Origin: Chloroflexota bacterium
GTDB lineage: Bacteria; Chloroflexota; Anaerolineae; Anaerolineales; Villigracilaceae
Direction of reading: 5' to 3'
Assembly (NCBI GenBank): GCA_016866215.1
Contig: VGNE01000043.1
Location: 1-32,417, forward strand
DNA length: 32,417 bases
Shown piece after piece: positions 21,692-30,189 of the stretch. The position numbers were made by a program, and so were the translations under genes. Below the pieces are notes generated by a model. The model did no database searches. It was given only the letters and a program-made list of their open reading frames with translations, and was not told the origin of the DNA. The stretch's first letter is position 1, and every line of letters begins with the position of its first letter.

Positions 21692-22912
21692 TTATTTCAT
21701 GCGCAATAAAACAATTTCGCAGAGTTCCCGAATCGCACCGTGACCGCCTGTCTTCGTCAACACATGATCCGCGGCACGGATCACCTCAGGATACGCATCC
21801 GCAACCGCCACAGACCAGCCCGCGATCTCAAAACATGGAAGATCATTCAAATCATTGCCAATATAGATGACATTCTCCGCCTTGATATTTTTCTGTTCGA
21901 GGACTTCACGCATCACCCTACCCTTGTCCTGCATGCCCACATTGTGAATTGCCTCCACCCCCATCTTTTTCGCACGCGCCATCACAACAGGGTTCGGCTC
22001 CGAGGAGATGACCATCGTCTCCACGCCGAGCTCGCGTAATCTCTTGATATGCATACTATCGCTACGAGAGGCGATAACCGATTCTTTTCCATCCTGATCT
22101 GTGATGACAAGGTTATCCGTCACCACGCCGTCAAAATCGCAGATGATCAATTTTATCGTCCCTGGCATAGTGCGGCGAGAAGCACGCGGTGAAGCAATTT
22201 CCAATCCGCTATAGACAAGCGCCTCATACTTCGCCCAATCTGTAAGCGTATCAATATCGACAGTGTATCTCGGGTCAATCAGTAATGGATAGATGACATC
22301 GCCCGTCAATGATTTTTTCTGCGTGATCGTTGAAATGCGAATCGCATCAATATGACCTGTTTGCCAATATGCAGGCGGCAAAATTTGACGCGGCGCGTTG
22401 TAGGGTTCAGCAATGCCATCCGCTTCAAGCAATGGATTCAAAGGTTTTCTTTCACCATTAAACCGCCACATCTTATATGGGTTTTGCGCGGCGGGCACAA
22501 CGCCACGCACACAATCTGCGTCAGCATGTTCAAGCAAAATACGAATGGCATCATCCACCATCGTGCGCGGGCGGGTCGGCGATGTTGGGCGCAATTGCAC
22601 GATGATTTCGGGGCGATAGCCTTCCGCCTTTTCCAGCCATTTCAACGCATGTTCAAACACAGGCAGGTCGGTGGTTTTATCCTGAGCCAGTTCATTTGGG
22701 CGCAAAAAGGGGGTCTCTGCGCCGTATTCGCGAGCCACTGCCGCAATCTCTTCATCATCGGTTGAGACGACGACTCGCGTAACCAACTGTGATTGTTTAG
22801 CCGCGGCAATGCTCCATGCAATGAGCGGATAACCTGCAAATGGTCGGATATTTTTTCGCGGGATTCCTTTGGAACCACCGCGAGCGGGGATGAATGCGAG
22901 TATTTCAGTCAT
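21692..22912 (-). CDS. neuA: CMP-nonulosonate cytidylyltransferase fused to KdsC-like HAD phosphatase
   Basis: 406 residues. Residues 1 to about 235 are the cytidylyltransferase: FIPARGGSKGIPRKNI at the N-terminus, VVVSTDDEEIA, QLRPTSPTR and a DIDT metal site. Residues about 252-406 are a HAD phosphatase of the KdsC type: LIICDFDGVVTDN with D259 and D261, ISSEPNPVV and YIGNDLNDLPC. The two-domain arrangement parallels animal CMP-sialic acid synthetase. The first half activates the nonulosonate to its CMP form; the phosphatase half may remove the 9-phosphate or be structural. It has no clear ribosome site and is preceded by an octamer array. Confidence 0.92.
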   Translation of the reverse strand: MTEILAFIPARGGSKGIPRKNIRPFAGYPLIAWSIAAAKQSQLVTRVVVSTDDEEIAAVAREYGAETPFLRPNELAQDKTTDLPVFEHALKWLEKAEGYRPEIIVQLRPTSPTRPRTMVDDAIRILLEHADADCVRGVVPAAQNPYKMWRFNGERKPLNPLLEADGIAEPYNAPRQILPPAYWQTGHIDAIRISTITQKKSLTGDVIYPLLIDPRYTVDIDTLTDWAKYEALVYSGLEIASPRASRRTMPGTIKLIICDFDGVVTDNLVITDQDGKESVIASRSDSMHIKRLRELGVETMVISSEPNPVVMARAKKMGVEAIHNVGMQDKGRVMREVLEQKNIKAENVIYIGNDLNDLPCFEIAGWSVAVADAYPEVIRAADHVLTKTGGHGAIRELCEIVLLRMK

Positions 22913-22920
22913 GGTCTAGG

Positions 22921-23003
22921 GGAAATAGGTAGACAAGGAAACAGGTAAACAAGCAGGCAGGTGTATACGTGTATACGTGTTTACTTGTCTACTTGTGTAC
23001 ATT
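22921..23003. repeat. Octamer repeat array, two inverted arms
   Basis: Left arm GGAAATAG GTAGACAA GGAAACAG GTAAACAA GCAGGCAG, then right arm GTGTATAC GTGTATAC GTGTTTAC TTGTCTAC TTGTGTAC. The arms are complementary in code (GTANACAN against NTGTNTAC) and meet without a spacer. The array fills the gap between the NeuA start and the SDR stop. Confidence 0.75.
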
Positions 23004-23004
23004 C

Positions 23005-23832
23005 TTACCACGCCGTCCAGCCGCCATCCACGATGACGTTGTTGCCTGTCATATATGAGGAGGCTTCAGATGCAAGAAATAATAAGGCGCCGTTCATTTC
23101 ATCCTTCTTTGCCATGCGTCCGAGAATGGTTTTGGCTGAATAATTCTTTACGAAATAATCTTCGTGATTATTGAACACACCGCCGGGGGTAAGCGCATTC
23201 ACGCGAATCTCTGTCCCGGCATAATAGGCGGCAAGGTATTTGGTGAACCCGAGCACGCCTGCTTTGGTCACAGTGTAATAGACGGGTTTATAAGCCACAC
23301 GCTTGCCATCTTTGATATAGATGCTTTGGTCAGGTCCATTCAGTCCATACGTGGAGCAGATGTTGATGATACTGCCTTTTTTGCCCTGCGCGATCATTTG
23401 TTTAACGCAGGATTGCGAAACAAGGAATATGCCAGTCAAGTTGACGTTCAAGGCCGCGTTCCATTGATCAAGCGGATAATCTTCGAAGGCACCGGGTGCG
23501 ATTCCTTTTGCGGCCGCATCGGGATCAAATTTTGGATCGAGGGCGGCGGAATTGACGAGAATGTCGAGGCGGCCGAAATGCTCGACAGTTTCAGTAACCA
23601 GTTCACGGGTCGATTCGAGGCTGGTCACGTCGAGAGGACGGGCAATCGCAGAGTAGCCAGAGTCTGTCAGGCGGGTGGCCGTGCTCGTTGCGAGATCCAA
23701 ATTGAGATCCGCCGACACAACAGCCGCGCCTGCCTCGGCCAGGGTCTTACAGAATTCAAAACCCAATTGACCGCCGCCGCCGGTAACAACAGCGACGCGG
23801 CCTTTCAAATTGAACTTATCGAGAATGGTCAT
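23005..23832 (-). CDS. Short-chain dehydrogenase/reductase (SDR)
   Basis: 275 residues, classical SDR. The cofactor motif TGGGGQLG (about 17-24), DVTSLESTRE, the NSAA segment for NNAG, catalytic Ser in NICSTYG and YYTVTK with catalytic Tyr/Lys are present. The end NNVIVDGGWTAW is typical. Oxidoreductases of this type (PtmA-like) occur in legionaminic acid and related nonulosonate loci; that is the likely role but the sugar is not determined. It lies 31 bases upstream-to-downstream from the GT-C gene and before the NeuA gene, in one direction. Confidence 0.88.
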   Translation of the reverse strand: MTILDKFNLKGRVAVVTGGGGQLGFEFCKTLAEAGAAVVSADLNLDLATSTATRLTDSGYSAIARPLDVTSLESTRELVTETVEHFGRLDILVNSAALDPKFDPDAAAKGIAPGAFEDYPLDQWNAALNVNLTGIFLVSQSCVKQMIAQGKKGSIINICSTYGLNGPDQSIYIKDGKRVAYKPVYYTVTKAGVLGFTKYLAAYYAGTEIRVNALTPGGVFNNHEDYFVKNYSAKTILGRMAKKDEMNGALLFLASEASSYMTGNNVIVDGGWTAW

Positions 23833-23863
23833 GTTTTTTCCTTGACATGTCGCAGTACGATTT

Positions 23864-25471
23864 TTACGGATAAGCCGTATAGATTTTATCTCCGCGGGTA
23901 TCGTGCGCGAGGTATAAACCGTCGGAAAGATTTATGTAAATGGATTGAACATCTTCCGATTCGGAGCCAAACTTGAATAAGGCAAGGACCGCATTGCTTG
24001 ATAGTACATCGCTTTGCAGAGCGGCAATCCCCTCCTGATAATTCCCTCGCGCCAGACCAGTGACAGGGTCGACGAGGTCGGGCAGGACATAGCCCGGGCG
24101 GCCAGTGTAAAGATAAACGGGAGCGGCCTGGTTGCTATAGATACGTGTACCCTCTGGAAGATCACCTAAAAAATCCATGGCTTGCGAATCAAACCACTGG
24201 AAGGAGGCGTATCCCTGCCCGCCTTTGCGGAGCTGTTTGACAACATCGGACATATCATAAACTGAAAGTGCCAGGATGAATATTGCAAAAACAACAGTCA
24301 GAATCCGCCCGGTGAGGGCGCGTTTTTGCCATAACCAATATCCAAATAAAACCAACATGACAAGCAAGCCAACATAAATCGGAGAGAGAATTCGCAATTT
24401 GAACTTTGTACTGGCGTCAAATAATAACATGGATGAAATAATGGATGCCAGATAACCGAAGATATACAACGTGTTCGTGAACGATAGAATTTCAGGCCTT
24501 GGTGTGGATGGCTGGATGAAACTCTTCAGACCTTTAACCATCACCCAGATGAGCAGAGCCAATGAGATCACGGCTAGAGTAACAACGAATAGATTTGGTA
24601 TTTTGATCAGAGCCCGCCGCCAGGTTTCAAGCGGAACGAGGAAGACGGAGAAATTGTAAATTCCAGATTCTATATTTTCGGTCGTGAGCGGATGATAGAC
24701 CAGGGTGCGGTTGGTGGCATTATCTGCGGCGAGTTTGTTGCGGATGCCCCAGGCGAGGGCAAAGGGGATAAAACCAGCGAGGAATATGCCAACGCTTGTT
24801 ATCCTCTTCTTCCATGTATCATGAAGCAGGATGAGTGTGGCAAGAAAAGTGACGAGAAGTGCAAGTCCTGCATAGCGTGTGAGATAAGCGAATGCGGTGA
24901 GAATACTTGTGGCGATTAGCCAACTCTCACCCTGCCATTTACGAAGCACCCCTGAGTGGTTCTCGCGGGGAGAGAAAAAAGATTTGAAATATTTAGAAAA
25001 TGTAAGAAACGCGGTTAAACTAAAAAAGATATAAAGCGGTTCACTCATTGCGGCAGTATGGACACGAAACATGGAGGCGTTGAACACAAACAACAGAGCC
25101 AAGATGATGCCAGCTATTTGAGATCTGGTCATGCGCCAGCCGATGAGGCCGAGCAGAAATGTATTTGCGCCGAAGAGCAGTGCGTTAATAAAGCGCGTAC
25201 CGCGCAAGGGGTCTAATCCGCTCAGGCCAATGAGCGCAAGTATGGATGAAAAACCTGGTGGGAAATGGGTCACAGGCTGATTGGACGCCAGCCAGGCTTC
25301 ACGATACCCATCCCCGCTTAAGATACTGCGCGCGCCTGCAATGTACGCAATTGAATCATCTGATAGCCCAAGTCCCTGAGGTGTGCTATAAAGTAACACA
25401 CTGATCGCGCCCAGGGCAATCATGCCAAGAGCAAACAGGAAAAGGAGATGGGGTTTCAAAAGATATTTCAT
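23864..25471 (-). CDS. GT-C fold membrane glycosyltransferase (PMT/ArnT-like)
   Basis: 535 residues with about eleven hydrophobic helices. After the first helix the periplasmic loop contains LSDDSIAYIAGARSI with the acidic pair D38-D39, as in polyprenyl-phosphate-sugar-dependent GT-C enzymes. A C-terminal extracytoplasmic domain of about 120 residues (WFDSQAMDFLGDLPEGTRIY onward) completes the protein. It would transfer a sugar from a lipid carrier to an acceptor on the outer side of the membrane. The gene is co-directional with the SDR and nonulosonate genes and follows a palindromic repeat after the PAPS synthase gene. Confidence 0.8.
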   Translation of the reverse strand: MKYLLKPHLLFLFALGMIALGAISVLLYSTPQGLGLSDDSIAYIAGARSILSGDGYREAWLASNQPVTHFPPGFSSILALIGLSGLDPLRGTRFINALLFGANTFLLGLIGWRMTRSQIAGIILALLFVFNASMFRVHTAAMSEPLYIFFSLTAFLTFSKYFKSFFSPRENHSGVLRKWQGESWLIATSILTAFAYLTRYAGLALLVTFLATLILLHDTWKKRITSVGIFLAGFIPFALAWGIRNKLAADNATNRTLVYHPLTTENIESGIYNFSVFLVPLETWRRALIKIPNLFVVTLAVISLALLIWVMVKGLKSFIQPSTPRPEILSFTNTLYIFGYLASIISSMLLFDASTKFKLRILSPIYVGLLVMLVLFGYWLWQKRALTGRILTVVFAIFILALSVYDMSDVVKQLRKGGQGYASFQWFDSQAMDFLGDLPEGTRIYSNQAAPVYLYTGRPGYVLPDLVDPVTGLARGNYQEGIAALQSDVLSSNAVLALFKFGSESEDVQSIYINLSDGLYLAHDTRGDKIYTAYP

Positions 25472-25480
25472 TCAGGTAAT

Positions 25481-25530
25481 TCCCTCATTCCCAACCCTTC
25501 CCCCGAAGGGAGTGGGCTAGGGTGAGGGGA
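25481..25530. repeat. Palindromic CCCTCA...TGAGGG element
   Basis: Imperfect dyad with stems CCCTTC/GAAGGG, CCC/GGG and CCCTCA/TGAGGG, between the PAPS synthase and GT-C genes. Related to the element at 27374-27444. Confidence 0.6.
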
Positions 25531-25538
25531 AGTCTCAG

Positions 25539-27266
25539 CTACGCCTGTTTTGCGATATAGCCTTGTTCTTCGAGATAGGCAATCACCTTGCGGGCATTGT
25601 CTTCCGGTGATGTGCCGAAGCCCTGGAGTGTGATCGCGGGTTCCATCGGCGGCTCATAGGGATCATCCACACCTGTGAAACCCATCGGCTTACCATCCAC
25701 CATGGCTTGACGAGCCTTGGCATACAGACCCTTCGCATCACGCTGTTCACAGATTTCAACGGGAGTATCCATGTACACTTCGATGAAGTTCTCACCCACC
25801 ATCTTGCGGGCTTCTGCACGTGTAGCGCGGTATGGACTGATGGCCGCGCAAATCACTGCGCCACTCGCGCGGACAATTTCACCAGCCACGAATCCGATGC
25901 GGATGATGTTGGTGTCGCGGTCCTCCTTGCTGAAGCCGAGACCTTTGGAAAGATGCGTGCGAACCACGTCACCATCAAGGATGGCAATCTCACGTCCGCG
26001 CTCGAGCACCAGCGAAGTGAGCACCTCGGTTGTGGCGCTCTTGCCTGAACCGCTCAAGCCAGTAAACCATATACAAAAGCCCTGCTTGTGGCGCGGCGGA
26101 TACATCTCGCGTAAAATTTCAGCGGTCTCAGGTCGTGTGAACCATTCAGGTAATAACTTGCCCTTGGCAAGGTAATCATCGCGGACTTGTGTGCCGGAAA
26201 TGTTCGCTACCTTCGCGCCCTTGGGCACATCCTTCTCTTCCACATAACGTTCTTCATCAGGAAGATAGACAAGCATCTCAAAGGGAATCATCTTGACGCC
26301 GAGTTCGGCTTCGTATTTCTTCATGACTTCCTGCGCCTCATATGGACCGTAGAATGGCTTGCCACTGGAATCATTTCCCGGCCCCGCGTGATCCCGGCCA
26401 ACAACAAAGTGATTCGCGCCGTGGTTGCGGCGGATGATGGCATGCAGTAACGCTTCCTTCGGGCCAGCCATACGCATCGCCAATGGGAGCAGACTGAGCA
26501 GGGTGCTTTTCTTGTCGTAGTAATTATCAACCAACGCCTTGTACGTGCGGACGCGGGTGTAGTGATCCACATCGCCGGGTTTGGTCATACCGACAACAGG
26601 GTGAACGATCAACGAACCTTTGACCTCCGCCGCGGCGCGTTTGGTAAGTTCTTCATGAATGCGATGCAAAGGATTGCGAGTCTGGAACGCGACTACATTA
26701 TCATGTCCCATCCCTTCGAGCATGGCACGCACCTGGGCAGGTGTGTGGCGTAAATTTATAAAATCATAATACTTGGGGAGGTTTACAACTTTCATCGGAC
26801 CAGAAACGCAGACCTTGTTCCAGCGCTCCATCTCGGAAACCATCGGGTGCTTGGAGTCAGTTGAACCATAAGCCAGCGCGGCTTCGGTCTCTGCATCCCA
26901 GTGATAGACCTCATCAAGGGTCATCACCGCGATTAAATCGAAATTTGCGCTTCGCAATGCCAGTTCTTCGCCAACTGTCGGCAGTTCTTTGGGATCAGCT
27001 GTCAGGGTGATGGGAAGCGGGAAGAGCGTTCCATCCGCGAGCCGCATTTCTTTGAGTACGCGATCATAATCCGCTTTGCCCATGAAAGTCGTCAGCGGCG
27101 AAAATCCACCAGTGGCGATCAATTCAAGATCACACATATTGCGCATGGTGATTTTTATGGAAGGCAATTTTCCGGCGCGGGCGAGAAGTTCTTCACGCTC
27201 TTTGCCTTCGACCATCAGGTTGACCAGTTTGCCGCCATAAGGGGGAATGAGTTTTGCTTTTACCAT
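25539..27266 (-). CDS. Bifunctional ATP sulfurylase-APS kinase (PAPS synthase)
   Basis: 575 residues. Residues 1 to about 392 are ATP sulfurylase, with QTRNPLHRIHEEL (195-207) and GRDHAGPG (290-297). Residues about 396-575 are APS kinase, with Walker A GLSGSGKS (403-410), LDGDVVRTHLSKGLGFSKEDR and PYRATRAEAR. It makes PAPS from sulfate and two ATP. Fusion in this order occurs in Aquifex-like and other bacteria. It lies between two sulfotransferase genes, which need PAPS; no APS/PAPS reductase is nearby, so the role is sulfation rather than assimilation. A GGAG site precedes the ATG. Confidence 0.95.
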   Translation of the reverse strand: MVKAKLIPPYGGKLVNLMVEGKEREELLARAGKLPSIKITMRNMCDLELIATGGFSPLTTFMGKADYDRVLKEMRLADGTLFPLPITLTADPKELPTVGEELALRSANFDLIAVMTLDEVYHWDAETEAALAYGSTDSKHPMVSEMERWNKVCVSGPMKVVNLPKYYDFINLRHTPAQVRAMLEGMGHDNVVAFQTRNPLHRIHEELTKRAAAEVKGSLIVHPVVGMTKPGDVDHYTRVRTYKALVDNYYDKKSTLLSLLPLAMRMAGPKEALLHAIIRRNHGANHFVVGRDHAGPGNDSSGKPFYGPYEAQEVMKKYEAELGVKMIPFEMLVYLPDEERYVEEKDVPKGAKVANISGTQVRDDYLAKGKLLPEWFTRPETAEILREMYPPRHKQGFCIWFTGLSGSGKSATTEVLTSLVLERGREIAILDGDVVRTHLSKGLGFSKEDRDTNIIRIGFVAGEIVRASGAVICAAISPYRATRAEARKMVGENFIEVYMDTPVEICEQRDAKGLYAKARQAMVDGKPMGFTGVDDPYEPPMEPAITLQGFGTSPEDNARKVIAYLEEQGYIAKQA

Positions 27267-27283
27267 TTCGTTACTCCATGAAG

Positions 27284-27309
27284 GTAGTAACGATTTAAAT
27301 CGTTACTAC
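27284..27309. repeat. 26-bp perfect palindrome
   Basis: GTAGTAACGATTT followed directly by its reverse complement AAATCGTTACTAC. It lies 18 bases before the PAPS synthase gene, in its 5' leader or promoter zone. Confidence 0.7.
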
Positions 27310-27373
27310 AAGATTTTCAAACACAAGCGCAAATTATACTCCAAAATTCATTGGCTGAATTTTGGTTTTCTCC

Positions 27374-27444
27374 TCATCCCCTGCCCTTCTCCCAAAAGGG
27401 AGAAGGGGGTTTCCTCTCCCTTTGGGAGAGGTTAGGTGAGGGGG
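27374..27444. repeat. Double-hairpin CTC/GAG element
   Basis: Two perfect hairpins: CCCTTCTCCC-AAAA-GGGAGAAGGG (27384-27407) and CCTCTCCC-TTT-GGGAGAGG, bracketed by CTCATCCCC and GTGAGGGG. It lies between divergent genes and may also insulate them. Confidence 0.7.
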
Positions 27445-27451
27445 CTTACGA

Positions 27452-27457
27452 TATAAT
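27452..27457 (+). promoter_or_regulatory. TATAAT box six bases before an ATG (leaderless candidate)
   Basis: TATAAT at 27452-27457 is followed by CCCAAT and the ATG at 27464. Transcription would begin at or next to the start codon. No Shine-Dalgarno sequence is present and no good -35 hexamer is visible. Confidence 0.45.
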
Positions 27458-27463
27458 CCCAAT

Positions 27464-29122
27464 ATGAATGCCAAATTTCTACGCAATTTTTCTTTCGGCC
27501 TGATCGTCATCAGTTATATTTATTATATCTATCGTTACATCATCGCCACCAGTTTTTTGATCGACGGCACAACTTATTACGTACTCTTCGACGATGCGAT
27601 GATCTCGATGCGTTATGCCTACAACCTCGCACACGGCCTCGGTCCCGTTTGGAATGCGGGCGAACGCGTGGAAGGTTTCACCAATCCGCTTTGGGTTGGG
27701 ATCATGGCGCTCGTGCATCTTTTGCCAATTGAACTAAATCAAACAGGACTCGTAATACAGATCATCGGCGCTTCCTTCCTGACCTTCAACCTGTTCCTCG
27801 TTAAGAAAATCGTCGAGCATTTTACAGATGACCTCTGCGCCATGCTCGCGGCTGTGACTTTGACCGCGTTCTATGCGCCGCTCAACTCGTATGGATTGCT
27901 CGGTATGGAGGTGAGCCTGCTCGTTTTGATGTTGACCGCTGTCATCTGGCTGATATTGAAGAGTGATAACCGCTTCGATCTCTGGGTTTACATCCTGCTG
28001 GCCGTTTCGACGCTGGTGCGCTTCGACATGGCCGTTCCATACATCGTTATCTTCATAGTTTTATTCATCGGACAAAAGGACCATCGAAAACAACATTTGA
28101 TCTGGGGACTGGGTTTACTCATGCTCTTCATCGGCGGCCAGACTCTTGCACGCTATATGTATTACGGCGCGTTGCTTCCGAACACCTATTATCTTAAAGT
28201 GGAAGGCTGGAATTTCACACTTAGAATTTTGCGCGGATTGTATGCCTTGTTTCAATTCGCTTATTACTCAAATTGGATTCTTATCCTATTGCCGTTAACG
28301 CTCCTCGTCTTCCGCCGCGATTGGAAGGTTGCTTTGCTGACGCTGGTCTTCATTGGGCAGGTGGCTTATTCAGTGTATGTTGGCGGAGACGCATGGGAGA
28401 ATCACGGTGGCGCAAATCGATATATCGTTATCGCCATGCCAGTGTTTTTCGTTGCGTTCAGTTGGTCAATTGTGGAATTATTGAAGAAAGCAGCAGGGCA
28501 TTTAACCACAAAGGACACTAAGGAACACAAAGGAAAGATTCTATTAGCTCAAAGCGGCGTCCTCGCTGCCGGGGACGGCGGCAAGAGCCTGTTTGGAATT
28601 GGCTGGCGCGTTGTATTCGTTGTTGTTTTTACCTTCTCCCTTTTGAATTTCAATGCGCTGATGGGTGAATGGAAATCCATTGAACGCTGGAGCTTTACAC
28701 GGCGGCCAGATTATGTGGCCGGTGGTGACCGTAATTTGCAAATTGCGCTCGCGCTTGAAAATGTGACCAGACCCGGCGCTTCGGTGGCAGTTGTCGGCGC
28801 AGGGACGATCCCTTATTTCCTCCCGGACCTTTACGCCATGGATATTCTTGGCAAGGCAGACCCATATATCGCGCATCAGACTGTGCGTACTTCGATGGGC
28901 ATTCCAGATATTCCATATATGCGCCCCGGCCATATGAAATGGGATTACGCATACACATTCGGCACGCTCAAACCCGATGTCATCGTCTCCATTTGGGAAG
29001 GCACAGCCGAAGAAGCCGCGCCGTATTTGGAAGATTATGTATATGCAACAATCGCCGAAAGGGTGAAAGTTTATTTACGAAAAGATTCTCTAAACATATT
29101 ATGGGATAAGCTCAACAGATAA
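27464..29122 (+). CDS. GT-C fold membrane glycosyltransferase (AftB/ArnT-like)
   Basis: 552 residues with about ten to eleven hydrophobic helices. The first loop contains LFDDAMISMRYAYNLAHG with D43-D44, then VWNAGERVEGFTNPLW. This block is typical of the AftB-like branch of GT-C enzymes that use decaprenyl-phosphate arabinose or related donors. An insertion of about 35 residues (HLTTKDTKEHKGKILLAQ onward) lies before a late helix and is encoded partly by an intergenic-type repeat (28504-28537). It is the only + strand gene of the glycan region and converges with the Gfo/Idh gene. Confidence 0.78.
   Translation: MNAKFLRNFSFGLIVISYIYYIYRYIIATSFLIDGTTYYVLFDDAMISMRYAYNLAHGLGPVWNAGERVEGFTNPLWVGIMALVHLLPIELNQTGLVIQIIGASFLTFNLFLVKKIVEHFTDDLCAMLAAVTLTAFYAPLNSYGLLGMEVSLLVLMLTAVIWLILKSDNRFDLWVYILLAVSTLVRFDMAVPYIVIFIVLFIGQKDHRKQHLIWGLGLLMLFIGGQTLARYMYYGALLPNTYYLKVEGWNFTLRILRGLYALFQFAYYSNWILILLPLTLLVFRRDWKVALLTLVFIGQVAYSVYVGGDAWENHGGANRYIVIAMPVFFVAFSWSIVELLKKAAGHLTTKDTKEHKGKILLAQSGVLAAGDGGKSLFGIGWRVVFVVVFTFSLLNFNALMGEWKSIERWSFTRRPDYVAGGDRNLQIALALENVTRPGASVAVVGAGTIPYFLPDLYAMDILGKADPYIAHQTVRTSMGIPDIPYMRPGHMKWDYAYTFGTLKPDVIVSIWEGTAEEAAPYLEDYVYATIAERVKVYLRKDSLNILWDKLNR
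28504..28537. repeat. ACCACAAAGGACAC-type repeat inside a coding region
   Basis: AACCACAAAGGACACTAAGG followed by AACACAAAGGAAAG, an imperfect tandem of ACACAAAGG words, in frame in the GT-C gene. It encodes LTTKDTKEHKGK, a hydrophilic loop between hydrophobic helices. Confidence 0.6.
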
Positions 29123-29125
29123 TAA

Positions 29126-29147
29126 AGGCGAAATAATCCGCTTTTAT
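29126..29147. terminator. Weak hairpin between converging genes
   Basis: AAAGGCG pairs with CGCTTTT (one G-U pair) around an eight-base loop, followed by ATTTTATT. It lies between the stops of the GT-C gene (29122, +) and the oxidoreductase gene (29152, -). Confidence 0.5.
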
Positions 29148-29151
29148 TTTA

Positions 29152-30186
29152 TTAATCCAACTCAATCAACCGCCCTGTGTTTTGAGATTGATGCACCGCA
29201 AAGATTAACCTCATTACCTGCGCACCATCCTCCAAAGTGCAGGTCGGTTCTACTTCTCCGCGCACCACTGCAACAAAATGTTTCATCTGTTCCAGGAACA
29301 TGAGATTGCGCTCCCAGCCATCAGCAAGTGGATAGGCTTCCCACTCGCCGCCAGCCTTGATACCCATTCCTGCGAAGGTTGCAAGCGATTCAGGAGATGC
29401 CCGATAAATGCACGTTGCGCCATCAGAAAGATTCCACTTCAAAGTACCTTTTGTACCAATGACTTCAAAGTGATGCGAAGGCGGCTGTTGATTGAAATCC
29501 AAATGCAAACTGCCCAGCGCCCCACTTTCAAAACGCAGACCGATTTTGGCTGTGTCTTCCACATCCACTTCGAGGTCACTTAACTTCGCCGTAAAGCCCC
29601 ACGCGGATTCAACTTTCCCAACCAGCCATGGCAGATAATCCAGCGCGTGACACTGCGTTAGCACCACGCCCCCGCCCATATCCGCGCGCGCGGCGTAGCC
29701 TTTGCGATAATCCTCCCACGGATGCCAGGCAGGCAGGTATTCCCCAAAATGCACATGTGCGGAAATGACGCGTCCGATCTCGCCATCTGAAATTAATTGT
29801 TTTGCACGCATCAAGCCGGGGTGAAAACGGAATTGAAAAGCAACCAAAACTTTTGATCCGCTTTTCTTGACAGTTGATTCCAGTTGACTCAATCCTTCGG
29901 TGGAGCCTGAGATGGGTTTCTCCAGCAGGATGTGACAACCCGCCTCTGCCGCAGGGATGGCGGTTTCCAAATGCAGGGAAGTTGGGTTTGCAACGATGAC
30001 AGCGTCCGGTTTGTGTTTCTTCAGCGCTTCCCGCAAATCCGTCTCAACGGGGCAGCCCGCGAGTTCATCATCGGGCAGGGTTGCACGATGGCTCCTCAAT
30101 AGAACAATATCCTTTTCCCCAAGCGAAACCAAATTACGAAAATGTCTTCGTCCAACCGAGCCAAGACCTGCAATTAAGTATTTCAT
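29152..30186 (-). CDS. Gfo/Idh/MocA-family oxidoreductase
   Basis: 344 residues. N-terminal Rossmann fold with AGLGSVGRRHFRN, then DAVIVANPTSLHLE and the family ILLEKPIS motif with the catalytic-region Lys. The C-terminal half has DMGGGVVLTQCHALDYLPWL and an extended beta domain. It would oxidise or reduce a sugar, probably a nucleotide sugar; PtmF-like members occur in nonulosonate loci. The start is three bases after the end of the sulfotransferase gene, so the two are one transcript. Confidence 0.9.
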   Translation of the reverse strand: MKYLIAGLGSVGRRHFRNLVSLGEKDIVLLRSHRATLPDDELAGCPVETDLREALKKHKPDAVIVANPTSLHLETAIPAAEAGCHILLEKPISGSTEGLSQLESTVKKSGSKVLVAFQFRFHPGLMRAKQLISDGEIGRVISAHVHFGEYLPAWHPWEDYRKGYAARADMGGGVVLTQCHALDYLPWLVGKVESAWGFTAKLSDLEVDVEDTAKIGLRFESGALGSLHLDFNQQPPSHHFEVIGTKGTLKWNLSDGATCIYRASPESLATFAGMGIKAGGEWEAYPLADGWERNLMFLEQMKHFVAVVRGEVEPTCTLEDGAQVMRLIFAVHQSQNTGRLIELD

Positions 30187-30189
30187 CTT

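Noticed and set aside
22961-23143. Short + strand frame beginning MYTCIRVYLSTC
   Set aside because: It is a translation of octamer repeats and antisense of the SDR gene.
25539-27266. Assimilatory sulfate reduction
   Set aside because: No APS/PAPS reductase or sulfite reductase is nearby, while two sulfotransferases are.
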